DNA from: Jaenimonas drosophilae
Taxonomy: Eukaryota; Euglenozoa; Kinetoplastea; Trypanosomatida; Trypanosomatidae
Length of the DNA stretch: 64,000 nt
Reading direction: 5' to 3'
Assembly: GCA_030849065.1 (NCBI GenBank)
Contig: JASAON010001650.1
Coordinates: forward strand, 109,532 to 173,531
A program made the position numbers and the translations under genes. This document shows positions 1 to 10,140 of the stretch, one piece after another; within the stretch, counting starts at the first letter, position 1; each line of letters begins with the position of its first letter. The notes beneath the pieces were generated by a model that did no database searches, had not been told where the DNA came from, and was given only the letters and a program-made list of their open reading frames with translations.

Positions 1-1813
1 CAAAAAGTTGCATGCACAGCAGCCCGCCCTTCGAGCTGCGCCGACTACGGCCGTGTTCTTGCTCAGCGGGATTCGCCCATTGTGACGTAGTCTCGATTGT
101 TTTCGCGCAGCCTCTGGTGACATGTGCGCTGGTCGTTGGAGGCGAACACCATGGGTATCACTATCAGATCGCTGGCCCGCTGCAGGAAGAATGGGTGATG
201 CAGGAGACGAGGCTGGAATAGCAATGGATAAGTTAGGTACGGCAACGGTCAAGACTCCATCTGCATGATTTGGGGGAGCGGCAGCCCCCGATGCGTGGTC
301 TTGCCACATGGTGCGCACGCGCTCTTCCACCCCCAACAAATCTTGGAAACTATGAAGAAAGTACTTCTTCGAAACTGCATTGCGCCGAGAATCATCAAAG
401 AAGGCTGGAGCCACTGGCCGCTCAAGTTTGATGATGAGGAGGCTGGTGGGAACACCCTTGATGTGTTTGGTGTCAAGCTGCACGGCTGTGATATTCGACC
501 ACTCAAACTCAATTTGAAAGAGAGCTGAGCTGAAATAGCACCGTGACGATGTGGTTATAAGGTAACCACTACATCCTTGGCAAACGCAGGAGTACTTTCG
601 TTCTGCGTCTGCCATGCAAATACTTGTTGCTATGTGTGCCACTAAATATTAGCGCTTTGTCGGCGGTATGGCACTACGAGAACAGAAGAACAGGGTAGGG
701 AAGAAGGATCATTGTAAGCAATGGCAATCGCAAACCTCCACGCGCGCTGGTCAAGTAGTAAGGCAAGGGTGTGATCCGGAGGAGGACCAACTTTCATATA
801 GTAATTGTCATCACACAGGAAAGGATCACCGTAGCATTTGGGCAGGGCACCAACACTGCAGAAACTTCTGGCTGGCGCATTGAGATGCTGCAGGTCGCTG
901 GACTGACTCTTTACAAAGCACAAAGGCTTGAATAAGCTGCAGTGCCGCTGTCTGCACCATTCTTCATGATCTTTGGCGAAACTTGCGCTTCCTTGCCCTT
1001 CATTGGCCATGTCCACAACAATAGGGTTGTGAACGGAGGTCAGTACTATTGTGGAGGGCAGGGCACAACTGCGTTGCGGATCTCCAGCGCAGGCTTCTAC
1101 AGAAGACCAAGGATAACTGCTATGTCTTCCGGCGAGTGTCTTTGCCAGGTAATTGAACCTCTACGGTCACCACATGGATGGTGGGGAACTGTGTTTGTTC
1201 ATCTGTTTTTTTTTACCGATGTTCATTCCATTTTCATTCTCGTCCTCATGTGGCAGAGCTACCTGTCTTTGTACATCACCAGCAGAGAGCCGGAACCCAT
1301 CCTCTCGGGTACCACTCACCACTGCAGCGACTCCCTCGCACACACATTCATGAAAAATCGATGTGCGTATGTTTGGTTTCCCCATCCACATACTCAATGC
1401 TTCCCAGATGTCCCCTCCACAAAGACGCTGAGCTAGCCTGTTGCTAGACAGTATCTGTGGGGAGGCAACAAGGAAACTGAGAATGTGAGGGAGTGTCTGA
1501 AGAGGAAGGAGTGGAAGTCCGGCATTCTGCAATAATATGCAGGGTCCTCCTGCCGACAACACGAAATGAAAGAACGAGAAAACCAAAGTAAACGAAAAAT
1601 AACCTTTGGGGATGTGGACCCCATCACGGCGCCACCACGCGTTTCCCCTGTCTAGCAAAAGTCTGCTGGTCTGAGTATGATGCGTCGGCACACTGAAGAA
1701 CACCTGTGGAGAGGGTCCTCCCATGCAGAGATAGGGGCAGCGACGGGAAACTCAACTAAAGGATCTATTCCTTTGCTGTTGCTGGGAGAGATGAGTTGTG
1801 GTACTCTACGTCT
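1..1813. other. Non-coding stretch, no supported gene
   Basis: About 1.8 kb beyond the 3' end of the LC8 gene. It holds only short frames on both strands, the longest being a 185-codon minus frame at 1167-1724. That frame has no recognisable motif and reads like translated low-complexity sequence (runs of Phe, Leu and Ser from pyrimidine-rich DNA). I saw no tRNA-like T-arm, tandem repeat or transposon remnant. It probably holds the 3' UTR of the LC8 transcript and the spacer before the next gene, which lies outside the window. A small RNA gene could be missed here. Confidence 0.5.
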
Positions 1814-2086
1814 CTATCCAGACTTGAACAGAAGGATGGCCACCTGGCCAAAATAGAAGTACAGGAAGCAGTGGGTTTCGTGGGTAACGTAGCTGCCAAA
1901 GTTGCGGCCGACCACAACGTGCCACGTGGGCTGGTACTTCTTATCGAATTCCTTCTTGATGTAGGCGGCAATATCCTTCTCGATGTTGAACTTCTCCATG
2001 GCCTGAAGAGCAACCTCGATGGCGTCGGCCTGCATGTCCTCGGGCATGTCAGCATTCTTAATGATGGCCTTGCGGTCGGAAGACAT
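1814..2086 (-). CDS. DYNLL1/LC8: Dynein light chain LC8 (DYNLL family)
   Basis: A complete 90-residue LC8 dynein light chain, within one residue of the usual 89. LC8 is a dimeric hub subunit of cytoplasmic and axonemal dyneins that also binds short linear motifs in many other proteins. Clear family signatures are the N-terminal [16 protein letters not shown], the central [16 protein letters not shown], the strand [19 protein letters not shown] that forms the partner-binding groove, and the end [12 protein letters not shown] longer in-frame extension upstream is pyrimidine-derived sequence; the ATG at 2084-2086 gives exactly the family length. It is the last gene in the transcription direction and follows the LRR/coiled-coil gene. 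Identification is near certain; which dynein it serves cannot be read from the sequence. Confidence 0.97.
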   Translation of the reverse strand: MSSDRKAIIKNADMPEDMQADAIEVALQAMEKFNIEKDIAAYIKKEFDKKYQPTWHVVVGRNFGSYVTHETHCFLYFYFGQVAILLFKSG

Positions 2087-2399
2087 TGTTGACGAAGGGA
2101 GTTGGGGGGTTGGGGATGGACAAAGAGTTAGAAGGGCTTCAAAGACGTTGAACCTTGAATGAAAAAACAAAACGAGAAAGAAAAGGCACAAAATGGTGAA
2201 TATCATGGAAAAAAGGTGGGGGAGGGTCTGCAGCACCTTGGTCAGTTGTTGAAAGACAAGATCAAACAAACAGAAATTAATCTCAGTCGCAAAGGTTGAT
2301 ATTGTTCTATACCGTCAATGTCTATGGGGGGTTTGTTTTGAATAAAAACTCAAATGTACGCACTGTTTCATGTTGACAAGGGTAAGGATGAGGAGGTCC
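2087..2399. other. Intergenic spacer, LRR gene to LC8
   Basis: About 310 nt between the stop of the LRR/coiled-coil gene and the LC8 start. Apart from the predicted splice acceptor I see only AT-rich and pyrimidine-rich sequence. Confidence 0.5.
2154..2190 (-). promoter_or_regulatory. Predicted spliced-leader acceptor for LC8
   Basis: In the minus sense a pyrimidine-rich tract (about 2161-2190, mostly T with C) is followed by the first AG at 2154-2155, roughly 68 nt before the LC8 start. This is the expected arrangement of a kinetoplastid trans-splicing acceptor. Predicted from composition only. Confidence 0.45.
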
Positions 2400-5228
2400 T
2401 CATGAGGAAGTGAAGAGGGCCCGATTAACATGTTCCTCTGCCACCACAGACTTCTGTTTGGTTTCGTCTACGCTGTATTCGTCTAAGTGAGTGGGATCAG
2501 CAGAGCACTTGTGCGCCTCAACGACCGTATCGATCGATGGCGCATCTGCTGGATGGGTGTTTGTCACTTCTTCCGTCACAGAGCTGCGGTAAGTCATCCA
2601 CGTGGACCCATCCTGCGCGCAATGCACAGAGCTCAGGTGGGAGCCATGGACACCAGGGCCGCCCATGGCAGCTGCAGGAGTAGGTGGGCTAACGCCAGGC
2701 GAATCCTCCCGTTCTTCGTGGCTCGCAGACTCATCACGGCTGCCTATCTCAGCTGGAGAGTGCTCCATCCACTGCTGCTGGCGCTGTTCTAGAGCCATTT
2801 GCTTCCGCCGAATGGCCGCCGCCGCTTCAAAGAGCTCCGACAGCGACATGGCGCTGAAATCACCTTCCATCGTCGTGGATTGACTGCGTTCGCCACTCCC
2901 TCGACTCTCAGAACGAGTTGGTGCGACCATCTGTGGGCGTGTGCCAGAGCTTTGGTACTCCGTCGAAGGCAGCCGCTTCTCACAGGTAGATGCCCCTGCT
3001 GGAGGACTCCGACTCGGTGACAGCGACAAGGCTTGGCGGAGTTGCTCCTGCTGCTCTGGTGAAATACGCGAGCAGTAGTCTCGGGCGACTTGGTCAACCA
3101 ACTCACTGCTGCCACGATGTTTCTCGTACAGTGCCGAAAATTCTGCGTCCGTGAAGTCTTCCACAGTGGTTGAGGCGAAGGGAGCATTCGCATGAGAGGA
3201 TGTCTTAAACTTGGCCGGAGAGTAGGCAAAGGGGTCCGCCATCTTGGCAATCTTGTCCTTTGCCGCAGCTTCACGTAGCACTTCACTGCGTGGCTTGCGG
3301 TGTTGTGGCTTGGTGTAGCCGTAATCAACGGAAAGCGGTGCTGCCATGGCTAGCCTCCGCGCTAGGCTGCGCTCTCTCCGCAGAACTTCCTTCTCGCGAG
3401 CCTCCAGCCGCTCCATCGCTGTCCTTTCACGGGCTGCGTCTTGGCGCGACTTGATGGCGTTGGTGCCGTACATCACCTCCTTCTTGCGCTTCTGAATACG
3501 CTTCTTCGCATCCAGGATACGCTGCTGCAGTGCATCTCGCTCCTCACGAAGACCCATAACAGTACGGCGTTGGTCGGCAATTGTGCGTCGCTGTACCGTG
3601 AGTTGCTGCGTCAGGGACTCCACCCCACCACGCAGCCCTCGACAGCGTTCCTGGGATTGAGCAATTTCTTCCTCCATCTCCTTTGCTCGACGAGACAGCT
3701 GCTCGTACAAGGTCTGATGCTCGCGCGAAAACCCGTCAGGGAGGTAGGCCTGGGATGACCGTGCGGCTGATGCGCCATCTCCCACTTGCTGCTGAAGAGC
3801 CTGCAGTGCGTCCAGATACCGAGATTCGTCCTTCTCTGGCACGCACATCTTCTTGTGAAGTGACTGGGAACTGAGGTTCGCCTCGTCATTTGTATCAATC
3901 TCGTCCAAAATCTTGACTTTTGACCGCACTGAGGGCGTGGCGGCAGCGGCGAGGGTCGTCCAGTCGCCCTTGGAGGTCGTGACGGTTGCGTGGACCCGAG
4001 CAGCCGCATTCTCAGATGCCAAAACCTGCTTGATGGCTGCATCAAGGTGTGTGCGGAACGGCTGGATGGGCTCTATCCCATCCAGGGAGGTGAGAGTTGG
4101 AACAACTGCTTGAATGAGCGATGCATACACGCACTGCGCAAGGGTGGACAACTGACCGCCAGGGTGTTGCTGCCACGGCAAGGGCTGCTCATGAGGAATG
4201 AGGCCGACAAGAATGTCGTTGAGCTCAGCGCAGTGAGATGATGCGAAGGAGCGGGCCTCGCTCTGTCGGGCATTCGAGCACGAGTTGTTGCTGTCTTTGG
4301 TGGCGGACCACGTCCGAGAAATCATCAGCGCCTCCACAAACTCACTCATCACGCTGTGCTGGGCCTGCAGAATCGCCTTGGTGAGTGGGCAGGGATGCAG
4401 CCGCAAGTTGCGCACGCTTGGGGAAGCGTAGGCCACCCCCGCCACTCCCAGGAGGTCATCGACACCGCATTCCACCAGACTCATCGATTGCAGCCTCAGT
4501 GACCGCACGCCATCCATGATTCCACTTCCACCGATGAGCACACCGTTCACAGAGTTCAGCCCAGCGTTGAAGTCAACGTTCAAGTGCTCAATCATGCATC
4601 TTACCCACTCCCCTTGGAGCTGATCTCGTAGTGTCGTCACCAACTCAGACCACGTCTTCTCTTGTGCATCCGTGTCACGAACGGTTGCGGTTAGTGCATT
4701 GTGGGAAACATCAAGATGCTTCAAGTTGGGAAACATGTCGCAAGGAAATGATACAGCCATGGCGAGGGGGAAGGCATGACGAAGCAACCGACGTACCATC
4801 AACTCTGTCGACGGAGTCGGGGCATCCGTGGGGACGGACGAGTTGGCTCCTGGTTTGCAGGTGCAGCACACGAAACTGTTCAGATGATTGTAGGAGATAT
4901 CAAGCACTTCCAGAGTTGGTGGAAGCGCCGCAATCCACCCCGGTATGCCGTCACACAAATGTACATTGGGATTCGTCGATTCCAGATGCCGACGTGCAGC
5001 ATCCATGGTGATGTACGGTGCGGTCGTACTCGATCCCAATTGGTTGTGCTTTAGTCGCAGCTCCTTCAGGTGCTGAAAGACATTTCCGAGACCCACCACC
5101 TGCTGGATGCAGTTACGTTCCGCCAAGAGGGAAGTCACACGGCGTGCCACCTTGGCTTCCTGTCGTGTTGTGGTTGCATCTGAGAAGCACAACTCGGAAA
5201 TGTTCTTGCCACACAGGTCTACCTCCAT
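2400..5228 (-). CDS. Leucine-rich repeat and coiled-coil protein, function unknown
   Basis: A 942-residue protein starting at the ATG at 5226-5228. The first ~240 residues are leucine-rich repeats of the SDS22-like spacing (for example LKELRLKHNQLG, LEVLDISYNHLN, LKHLDVSHNALT, MIEHLNVDFNAGL). Residues about 473-625 form a long coiled coil rich in Glu, Arg and Gln (EEIAQSQERCRGL, RDALQQRILDAKKRIQKRKK). The last ~300 residues are Ser/Pro/Glu-rich and probably disordered, with a short helical patch (SLSELFEAAAAIRRKQMALE). LRR plus coiled-coil proteins of this build are common among flagellar and basal-body proteins of protists, but I recognise no named orthologue. No signal peptide or membrane segment. 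It lies between the pseudokinase and LC8 genes with ordinary spacing. Confidence 0.85.
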   Translation of the reverse strand: MEVDLCGKNISELCFSDATTTRQEAKVARRVTSLLAERNCIQQVVGLGNVFQHLKELRLKHNQLGSSTTAPYITMDAARRHLESTNPNVHLCDGIPGWIAALPPTLEVLDISYNHLNSFVCCTCKPGANSSVPTDAPTPSTELMVRRLLRHAFPLAMAVSFPCDMFPNLKHLDVSHNALTATVRDTDAQEKTWSELVTTLRDQLQGEWVRCMIEHLNVDFNAGLNSVNGVLIGGSGIMDGVRSLRLQSMSLVECGVDDLLGVAGVAYASPSVRNLRLHPCPLTKAILQAQHSVMSEFVEALMISRTWSATKDSNNSCSNARQSEARSFASSHCAELNDILVGLIPHEQPLPWQQHPGGQLSTLAQCVYASLIQAVVPTLTSLDGIEPIQPFRTHLDAAIKQVLASENAAARVHATVTTSKGDWTTLAAAATPSVRSKVKILDEIDTNDEANLSSQSLHKKMCVPEKDESRYLDALQALQQQVGDGASAARSSQAYLPDGFSREHQTLYEQLSRRAKEMEEEIAQSQERCRGLRGGVESLTQQLTVQRRTIADQRRTVMGLREERDALQQRILDAKKRIQKRKKEVMYGTNAIKSRQDAARERTAMERLEAREKEVLRRERSLARRLAMAAPLSVDYGYTKPQHRKPRSEVLREAAAKDKIAKMADPFAYSPAKFKTSSHANAPFASTTVEDFTDAEFSALYEKHRGSSELVDQVARDYCSRISPEQQEQLRQALSLSPSRSPPAGASTCEKRLPSTEYQSSGTRPQMVAPTRSESRGSGERSQSTTMEGDFSAMSLSELFEAAAAIRRKQMALEQRQQQWMEHSPAEIGSRDESASHEEREDSPGVSPPTPAAAMGGPGVHGSHLSSVHCAQDGSTWMTYRSSVTEEVTNTHPADAPSIDTVVEAHKCSADPTHLDEYSVDETKQKSVVAEEHVNRALFTSS

Positions 5229-5469
5229 TCCCGGTAGGAGCCACGCACTCTAGTGACGAGTGGTAGCAAAAGTTGGTGAGCTATCACAGTAAGAAACAGA
5301 CAAGAAAAAAGAGGATGTCCAACCACAGAGGATAGGAGGCCTACTTGGCCATGTGTGCACACGTGGGTCTTTAAAAAAGGTGTTTTTGTTGTTGTTGTGC
5401 ATCAATGTACAGAAACAGGCAATCTATCTCTTCACGAGCATCTATGCTCGACTGAGGGACTCCACGTCT

Positions 5470-8400
5470 CTATGCCTGACTTCGCGGGGTGCCGTGGGAG
5501 GAGCGCTGAGGAAGCCCACGAACACTGCTATGGGCAGAAAGAGGGTGTGCAGGAGGAGGTCGGCGATCATCTCTCTCTCCCGCAGACGTTGGGTGGTATG
5601 GCGTTGACTCGGCAGCCGCTGCTGGGGTGGTTGCTTCAGGGCCGAGTCCAGATGGACGGTGTCGGAAGCCAGGGCTGGCGGGCAGCGAACGCGCACCAGC
5701 AGAGGCCATTTGATTGAGGCTTCGCTCAATTTCCACAAAATCGCTTCCCCTGCGCGGAGAAGGAGAAAATGACGTATCTTCAGAGAGGGGCTGCGTGTGG
5801 TGGCGTGATGGGGTCCGTACACTCGCAGGGCCGGAACTCCGGTGGCTGTCACGGCCTGGAGCGGAAGCCGACTCCTCAGCTGCACCTGTCCTGGGATGTG
5901 AGGACTCGTAGCGGGCAGCTTCCACTCGTGCAGCCTCCGTCACGTAGAAGCTACTGTGACGGCTGGTAAGGTGCGAGTGAGGGTGGTTCGTGCTGCTCGT
6001 GGACGCACCCTCCACGGGGGCTTCAATGGCGTAGTAGCCGCCGTGATGGAGGGCACCGCGAACCTCATCCTCCGCTTCGGCAATATCCTTCAGCTCGCAC
6101 GGCTGGTATAGTGCTCGAAGACGGTTCTGCTGTGTGCGTGAGCTTCGTTCACTAGCAGCAGAGCTGGCGGCGGCGGCACTGCCTTCACTACCCTGAGTCC
6201 GTGAATCCGACGGCGCGAGCAGCAACAGTGGAACATGTTCGCTCTCTCGGCCATTGCGGTTAAACGGAGTTCGGGAGATCATCAGAGAGGCATCGGCATG
6301 GCGTTGGGAGCCACTCCTGTGAAGGTTATTGCGGTAGTTCTTCAGCAGCGTCTGAACACGTGTGGTGGACATACGACGACGGAGGAGACGTGCTGCCGCC
6401 TCGGGAAACGGAAGCGTGCCATCAAACACTTGCGGAGCGTTTTGGGATAGCAGAAATGGCTGACGAAGAAGATGTGCGCTCGGGACGTGAACAGAGCAGG
6501 GAATCCGCTCCAGTGGGCATGCAACATCGAGTAGTGCGTCAAAGAACTCTCGGTAGTAGAAAATCCATGCCATATCCCTCAACACATTATCCAACCCATC
6601 ATCGGCTGCATCACCTGCCAACGATGGGCAGGTGCTCTCACCACCACCACTTGCGCCATGCATATAGGCGGATGCAAGAGACACCCCAAACAGAGGTCCG
6701 TGTGCTGAACTTCGAGTGGCATTAGCTTTGCGTTGGCTGGCACTGGTAGTTCCAAAGAGCTTTAACTCTTCCAACTTTGCGCTAATCCAGCTGTCAATAC
6801 GCGGTGCTACTGACTTTAGAACTCGCTGACGCACAAACACATGAACACTCTCGCTCACCGACTTGTCTTTCCGTGCTGCTGGAGTCAGCAGGCCACACCA
6901 CTGTTGAAGAACGTCAAAGGGAGAGCTGAACGCACTCAGCATTGGAGTTGCCGAAGGCCCTGAACTGCGCTCTTCGCTGGGAACAAAGAGTGCATCCCCT
7001 GAGAGTAGTTCAAAGCACAGACAGAGAACACACCACCAATCATCGTGCATGGTCCATGGGCGGCTTTCCTCTCCAGCCTTCCGTTCCAGCATCTCCCCAA
7101 AGACGTAGTTGGGTGATAGATACTCTAGAACACCACACTGCTGTCGCTCATAACTCCAACTGTTTGGATTCATGCCGATATCCGAAAGAAATAGCTGCAC
7201 ATGGCGGCACGGAATAGGGCACGAGGATGATGCGTCTTGTGAAAAAGACATGTTGGTGGAGCGCTCATCTCCATCGCCATCGACGGTGTCATCAGCCGCA
7301 CACTGGGGCTCGCTATCCGGGTGCTCCACACGAACCAGAAGCCGTTGTGGGGGACAGGGCCCAAGAAGCAGACCTTTCCCGTGAAGATTAGTCACGAGCA
7401 GGCACAGCTGCATAATGAGCAGCTGCACCATTTGCAGTCGACCTTCCATCTCCCTGGAAGTGGCAGAAAAAGCGGAGGGAAGGATAGCCCGACTGAAGTC
7501 GGACAGCGAGACCAGTGAAACCCGGTCCAAATAGCGTTGAAGCCCCTCGGGCAGACTCACGTCACCAGATAATGCCGTCAAATCACCTGAGCGTTGTAAA
7601 GCCGCGGCAGACATCCAGGGCGACTGTACCACGTAGTACTTTTGCTCATCCACCAAAACACCGCGAACATGCGACAGAAACGGCAACCGCGTGGCATATT
7701 CCAAGAGCACAGCTGCCTCCACGTCTTGGTCCAGAAGCTGCTCCTGAGAACGTTCGCTCCGGTTCGTCCTGGGATCCGCTATCGGCGCAAGCTGAGCGCG
7801 AGCGCGTGGCACCACCCGTACATCAAATACCTCATTGGTCGTGGAGTGAACAGCGCGCTTAATCACACCGAATGGGATATGACCAACCGCAGCAGTGTTG
7901 GCACCCAGCCCCATGAGCCCAGAGGCACTGGACACGACAGAAGAACGCCGACTAGATGCTGCCCCGTTCTCGCTGGTGCCGTCTGCTGCCACAACAGCAT
8001 CGGCATCAGCGGCGTTGCGGAAGGTCAGCTCATCCAGGCGCAGCGGCTCCACCTCACTTCCATTGCTGAGAGCCATCACGGCAAAGTCGATGCAGCTGCC
8101 GCGGTAGGCTGCTGCCTTGGCCGTTCCACGGTCAACCTTGCCAAAGGACGACCTCCATGGATGCAACGGCGAGGCAGTAGCGCAGACTTGCATATCCACA
8201 AAGCGACGCTCAGCTGTGGAACGCATGTTCTCCGATAGCTGCACCATGTTGCACTCAGTTGCCCATAGAAGAGCCTTGTAGGCAGACATGAAGGCGTCAC
8301 GTGTTGTGAAGGTCAAGGAGAGTCCTTGAAGCCGGCGATTCAAGCCCACGCTCTGGGGGCAAAACCGGGGAAGGTGTGCAAGGACATTGGCTCCATCCGC

Positions 8401-10140
8401 ATAGAGTGCGCGATAGGGGAGCAGTACCAGGGTCAGGTCAATGGTAAACTTGGCTCGGGTGCTGATGGTGGCTAAGGTCATGGTTAGGTACGCAGCTGGG
8501 GACTCCACCCCATTCTCAGTCGCAAAGGTTGCTGCGTCATCCTCACTGTTTTGGAAGGCAATCTCCTGTTGCCGTCTTGACATGAGCTTCTTCTTGTACT
8601 CTCGAAGAACACTATCATCCGCAAGGACACGTGGGGTCAAGGGGAAGGACGCAGAGGGTGGGGAGGTCATCTGCCCCAACGTCACGCCATCACTGCCGTA
8701 GCTCACCCCACTGGAGTTGGTGGAAAGCTCTTGTGGAAAGAGCAGCAACTCGTAGCAACGGGCATCGCAGGAACGGCCGTCATTTGGTCGCTGAAGACTC
8801 AGTGGTTGCCCACCACAGATGCGCACCACCCGGCGTGGCGGATTCACCTGGGCCTTCACAGGACGGCCATCTTCTCGCAGGGCTTCGACCGTGCACCAGA
8901 GTCCTCCGAGCGTGGCCACGCCGCGCTGTGCGTTGATGCGCGATGCCCCGCTCGAAGCACCCGACGTCGGCGCTCTAGATTGCGACCGATGGGTGACGGT
9001 CGAGCCTTCACGTGAGGGCTCGGTCAGCTCCTCCACCTCCACCTGAGCTAGCTGCATGGGCTGCAGGTTCAGATAGGCACGAAAGCCAGCCTCTAGTAGC
9101 TCATCTTTTCGAAGTAGTCGTTGTAGCTCCTTCTCATCATGGCCAACCTCTGCATATTCAACGCAGCGGCAAATGGTGGGAGATGCGCTCGCAGGGTTCA
9201 CCTGAATCGGCTGGAGCGTACGTACAACCTGACTCACCACCTCGTCATGTGACTCCCAAGCGTCGTGGTAATCGCGCATCAAGGAAGTTGGCATCTCCTG
9301 CCCATCGTAGCGATGATTGCGCCAGCCTGGCGGATTGGTCTCCCCAGAGCGATCAAGGCTACCAAATCGCTGTGATGGCACAATGTACTGGCTGCGTGGA
9401 CGGCTGCGTACCTCCTCCATGCGCCGCTCTCGCACACGGGTCGCTGCCTCCTTCTCCAGTACCGTTCGGCGACTGGTCATGATGTCCTGCGCCCGGCGTG
9501 AGAGTCGTTCTGGTGGGGGAGCTACCTCACGCCCATCGGCAAGCACCCATCGTGCACCGCCATCCGTGGAAAAAGTGCGGCGAACACCCTCGTCGAGACC
9601 TTCCGATGGTCCAACAGAGCGCAACTCCGAAGGTGATGGAATGACCGGACGACGTGCTCTCCACGCATCGCTGTCCGCCACAGATGCCGGAGTCGGTGGG
9701 CTTACTACTAAAGGGGTTGGGGCAGCCGGAGCCTCATCCTGGTGCCGTCTGTGAGACCGCTTGCGTCGACGACGATGTTTGGTAGCAGAGACGGTTTCCT
9801 GCGGTGCTTCACTGAGCACCGCCTCATCCTCTTCGGCAGCAAAGCTCGTGGGAGCTACAGGCTCATCCTCCTCCTCCTCGTGTTCCTCCTCGTGGAACAA
9901 GGGTGCGCGATGAGATGACGATTGGTGTGATGCCGGCGACGGCTGCACTGAGTTCTTGACCGATGTATGATGGGAAGATGCTCGAAGGCTGTTATTGGTT
10001 AGAGGAAGACTATGTTGAGAAGCGGATGGCGTGGTACTCTTCTGTCCGAACGTTGTTGCACGGGCGGGTGCCGCAGCACTTCCCCCGTCGCTGCTGTCGT
10101 CGTCACTATCAATCATCAAGTGCTGAAAACGGCTCGCCAT
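5470..10140 (-). CDS. Large pseudokinase-like protein
   Basis: A 1556-residue protein. The open frame extends 44 codons further upstream, but the ATG at 10138-10140 (MASRFQHLMIDSDD) is the likely start. The first ~330 residues are acidic, Ser-rich and basic-patch low complexity. A protein-kinase-like fold appears at about residues 750-1230: a glycine-poor loop (HIPFGVIKRAV), an N-lobe, an αE-like stretch ending TNLHGKGLLLG, and an APE-like LEYLSPNYV followed by the αF motif DDWWCVLCLCFELLSG. Catalytic residues are missing: the HRD position reads LLLGPCP and the DFG position reads SDIG. It is therefore probably a scaffold or allosteric pseudokinase with insertions. The ~300-residue tail is Ser/Pro/Arg-rich. 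No relative with a known role is recognised. It is transcribed directly after the NEK kinase gene; whether they act together is unknown. Confidence 0.75.
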   Translation of the reverse strand: MASRFQHLMIDSDDDSSDGGSAAAPARATTFGQKSTTPSASQHSLPLTNNSLRASSHHTSVKNSVQPSPASHQSSSHRAPLFHEEEHEEEEDEPVAPTSFAAEEDEAVLSEAPQETVSATKHRRRRKRSHRRHQDEAPAAPTPLVVSPPTPASVADSDAWRARRPVIPSPSELRSVGPSEGLDEGVRRTFSTDGGARWVLADGREVAPPPERLSRRAQDIMTSRRTVLEKEAATRVRERRMEEVRSRPRSQYIVPSQRFGSLDRSGETNPPGWRNHRYDGQEMPTSLMRDYHDAWESHDEVVSQVVRTLQPIQVNPASASPTICRCVEYAEVGHDEKELQRLLRKDELLEAGFRAYLNLQPMQLAQVEVEELTEPSREGSTVTHRSQSRAPTSGASSGASRINAQRGVATLGGLWCTVEALREDGRPVKAQVNPPRRVVRICGGQPLSLQRPNDGRSCDARCYELLLFPQELSTNSSGVSYGSDGVTLGQMTSPPSASFPLTPRVLADDSVLREYKKKLMSRRQQEIAFQNSEDDAATFATENGVESPAAYLTMTLATISTRAKFTIDLTLVLLPYRALYADGANVLAHLPRFCPQSVGLNRRLQGLSLTFTTRDAFMSAYKALLWATECNMVQLSENMRSTAERRFVDMQVCATASPLHPWRSSFGKVDRGTAKAAAYRGSCIDFAVMALSNGSEVEPLRLDELTFRNAADADAVVAADGTSENGAASSRRSSVVSSASGLMGLGANTAAVGHIPFGVIKRAVHSTTNEVFDVRVVPRARAQLAPIADPRTNRSERSQEQLLDQDVEAAVLLEYATRLPFLSHVRGVLVDEQKYYVVQSPWMSAAALQRSGDLTALSGDVSLPEGLQRYLDRVSLVSLSDFSRAILPSAFSATSREMEGRLQMVQLLIMQLCLLVTNLHGKGLLLGPCPPQRLLVRVEHPDSEPQCAADDTVDGDGDERSTNMSFSQDASSSCPIPCRHVQLFLSDIGMNPNSWSYERQQCGVLEYLSPNYVFGEMLERKAGEESRPWTMHDDWWCVLCLCFELLSGDALFVPSEERSSGPSATPMLSAFSSPFDVLQQWCGLLTPAARKDKSVSESVHVFVRQRVLKSVAPRIDSWISAKLEELKLFGTTSASQRKANATRSSAHGPLFGVSLASAYMHGASGGGESTCPSLAGDAADDGLDNVLRDMAWIFYYREFFDALLDVACPLERIPCSVHVPSAHLLRQPFLLSQNAPQVFDGTLPFPEAAARLLRRRMSTTRVQTLLKNYRNNLHRSGSQRHADASLMISRTPFNRNGRESEHVPLLLLAPSDSRTQGSEGSAAAASSAASERSSRTQQNRLRALYQPCELKDIAEAEDEVRGALHHGGYYAIEAPVEGASTSSTNHPHSHLTSRHSSFYVTEAARVEAARYESSHPRTGAAEESASAPGRDSHRSSGPASVRTPSRHHTQPLSEDTSFSPSPRRGSDFVEIERSLNQMASAGARSLPASPGFRHRPSGLGPEATTPAAAAESTPYHPTSAGERDDRRPPPAHPLSAHSSVRGLPQRSSHGTPRSQA

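Noticed and set aside
1167..1724. 185-codon minus frame in the left-edge spacer
   Set aside because: No motif, biased towards residues from pyrimidine-rich DNA, and in a gene-less stretch.
5402..5417. Spliced-leader-like string GTTTCTGTACATTG in the minus sense
   Set aside because: Only a partial match to the conserved end of kinetoplastid spliced leaders, with no donor GT or snRNA-like sequence after it; likely chance.
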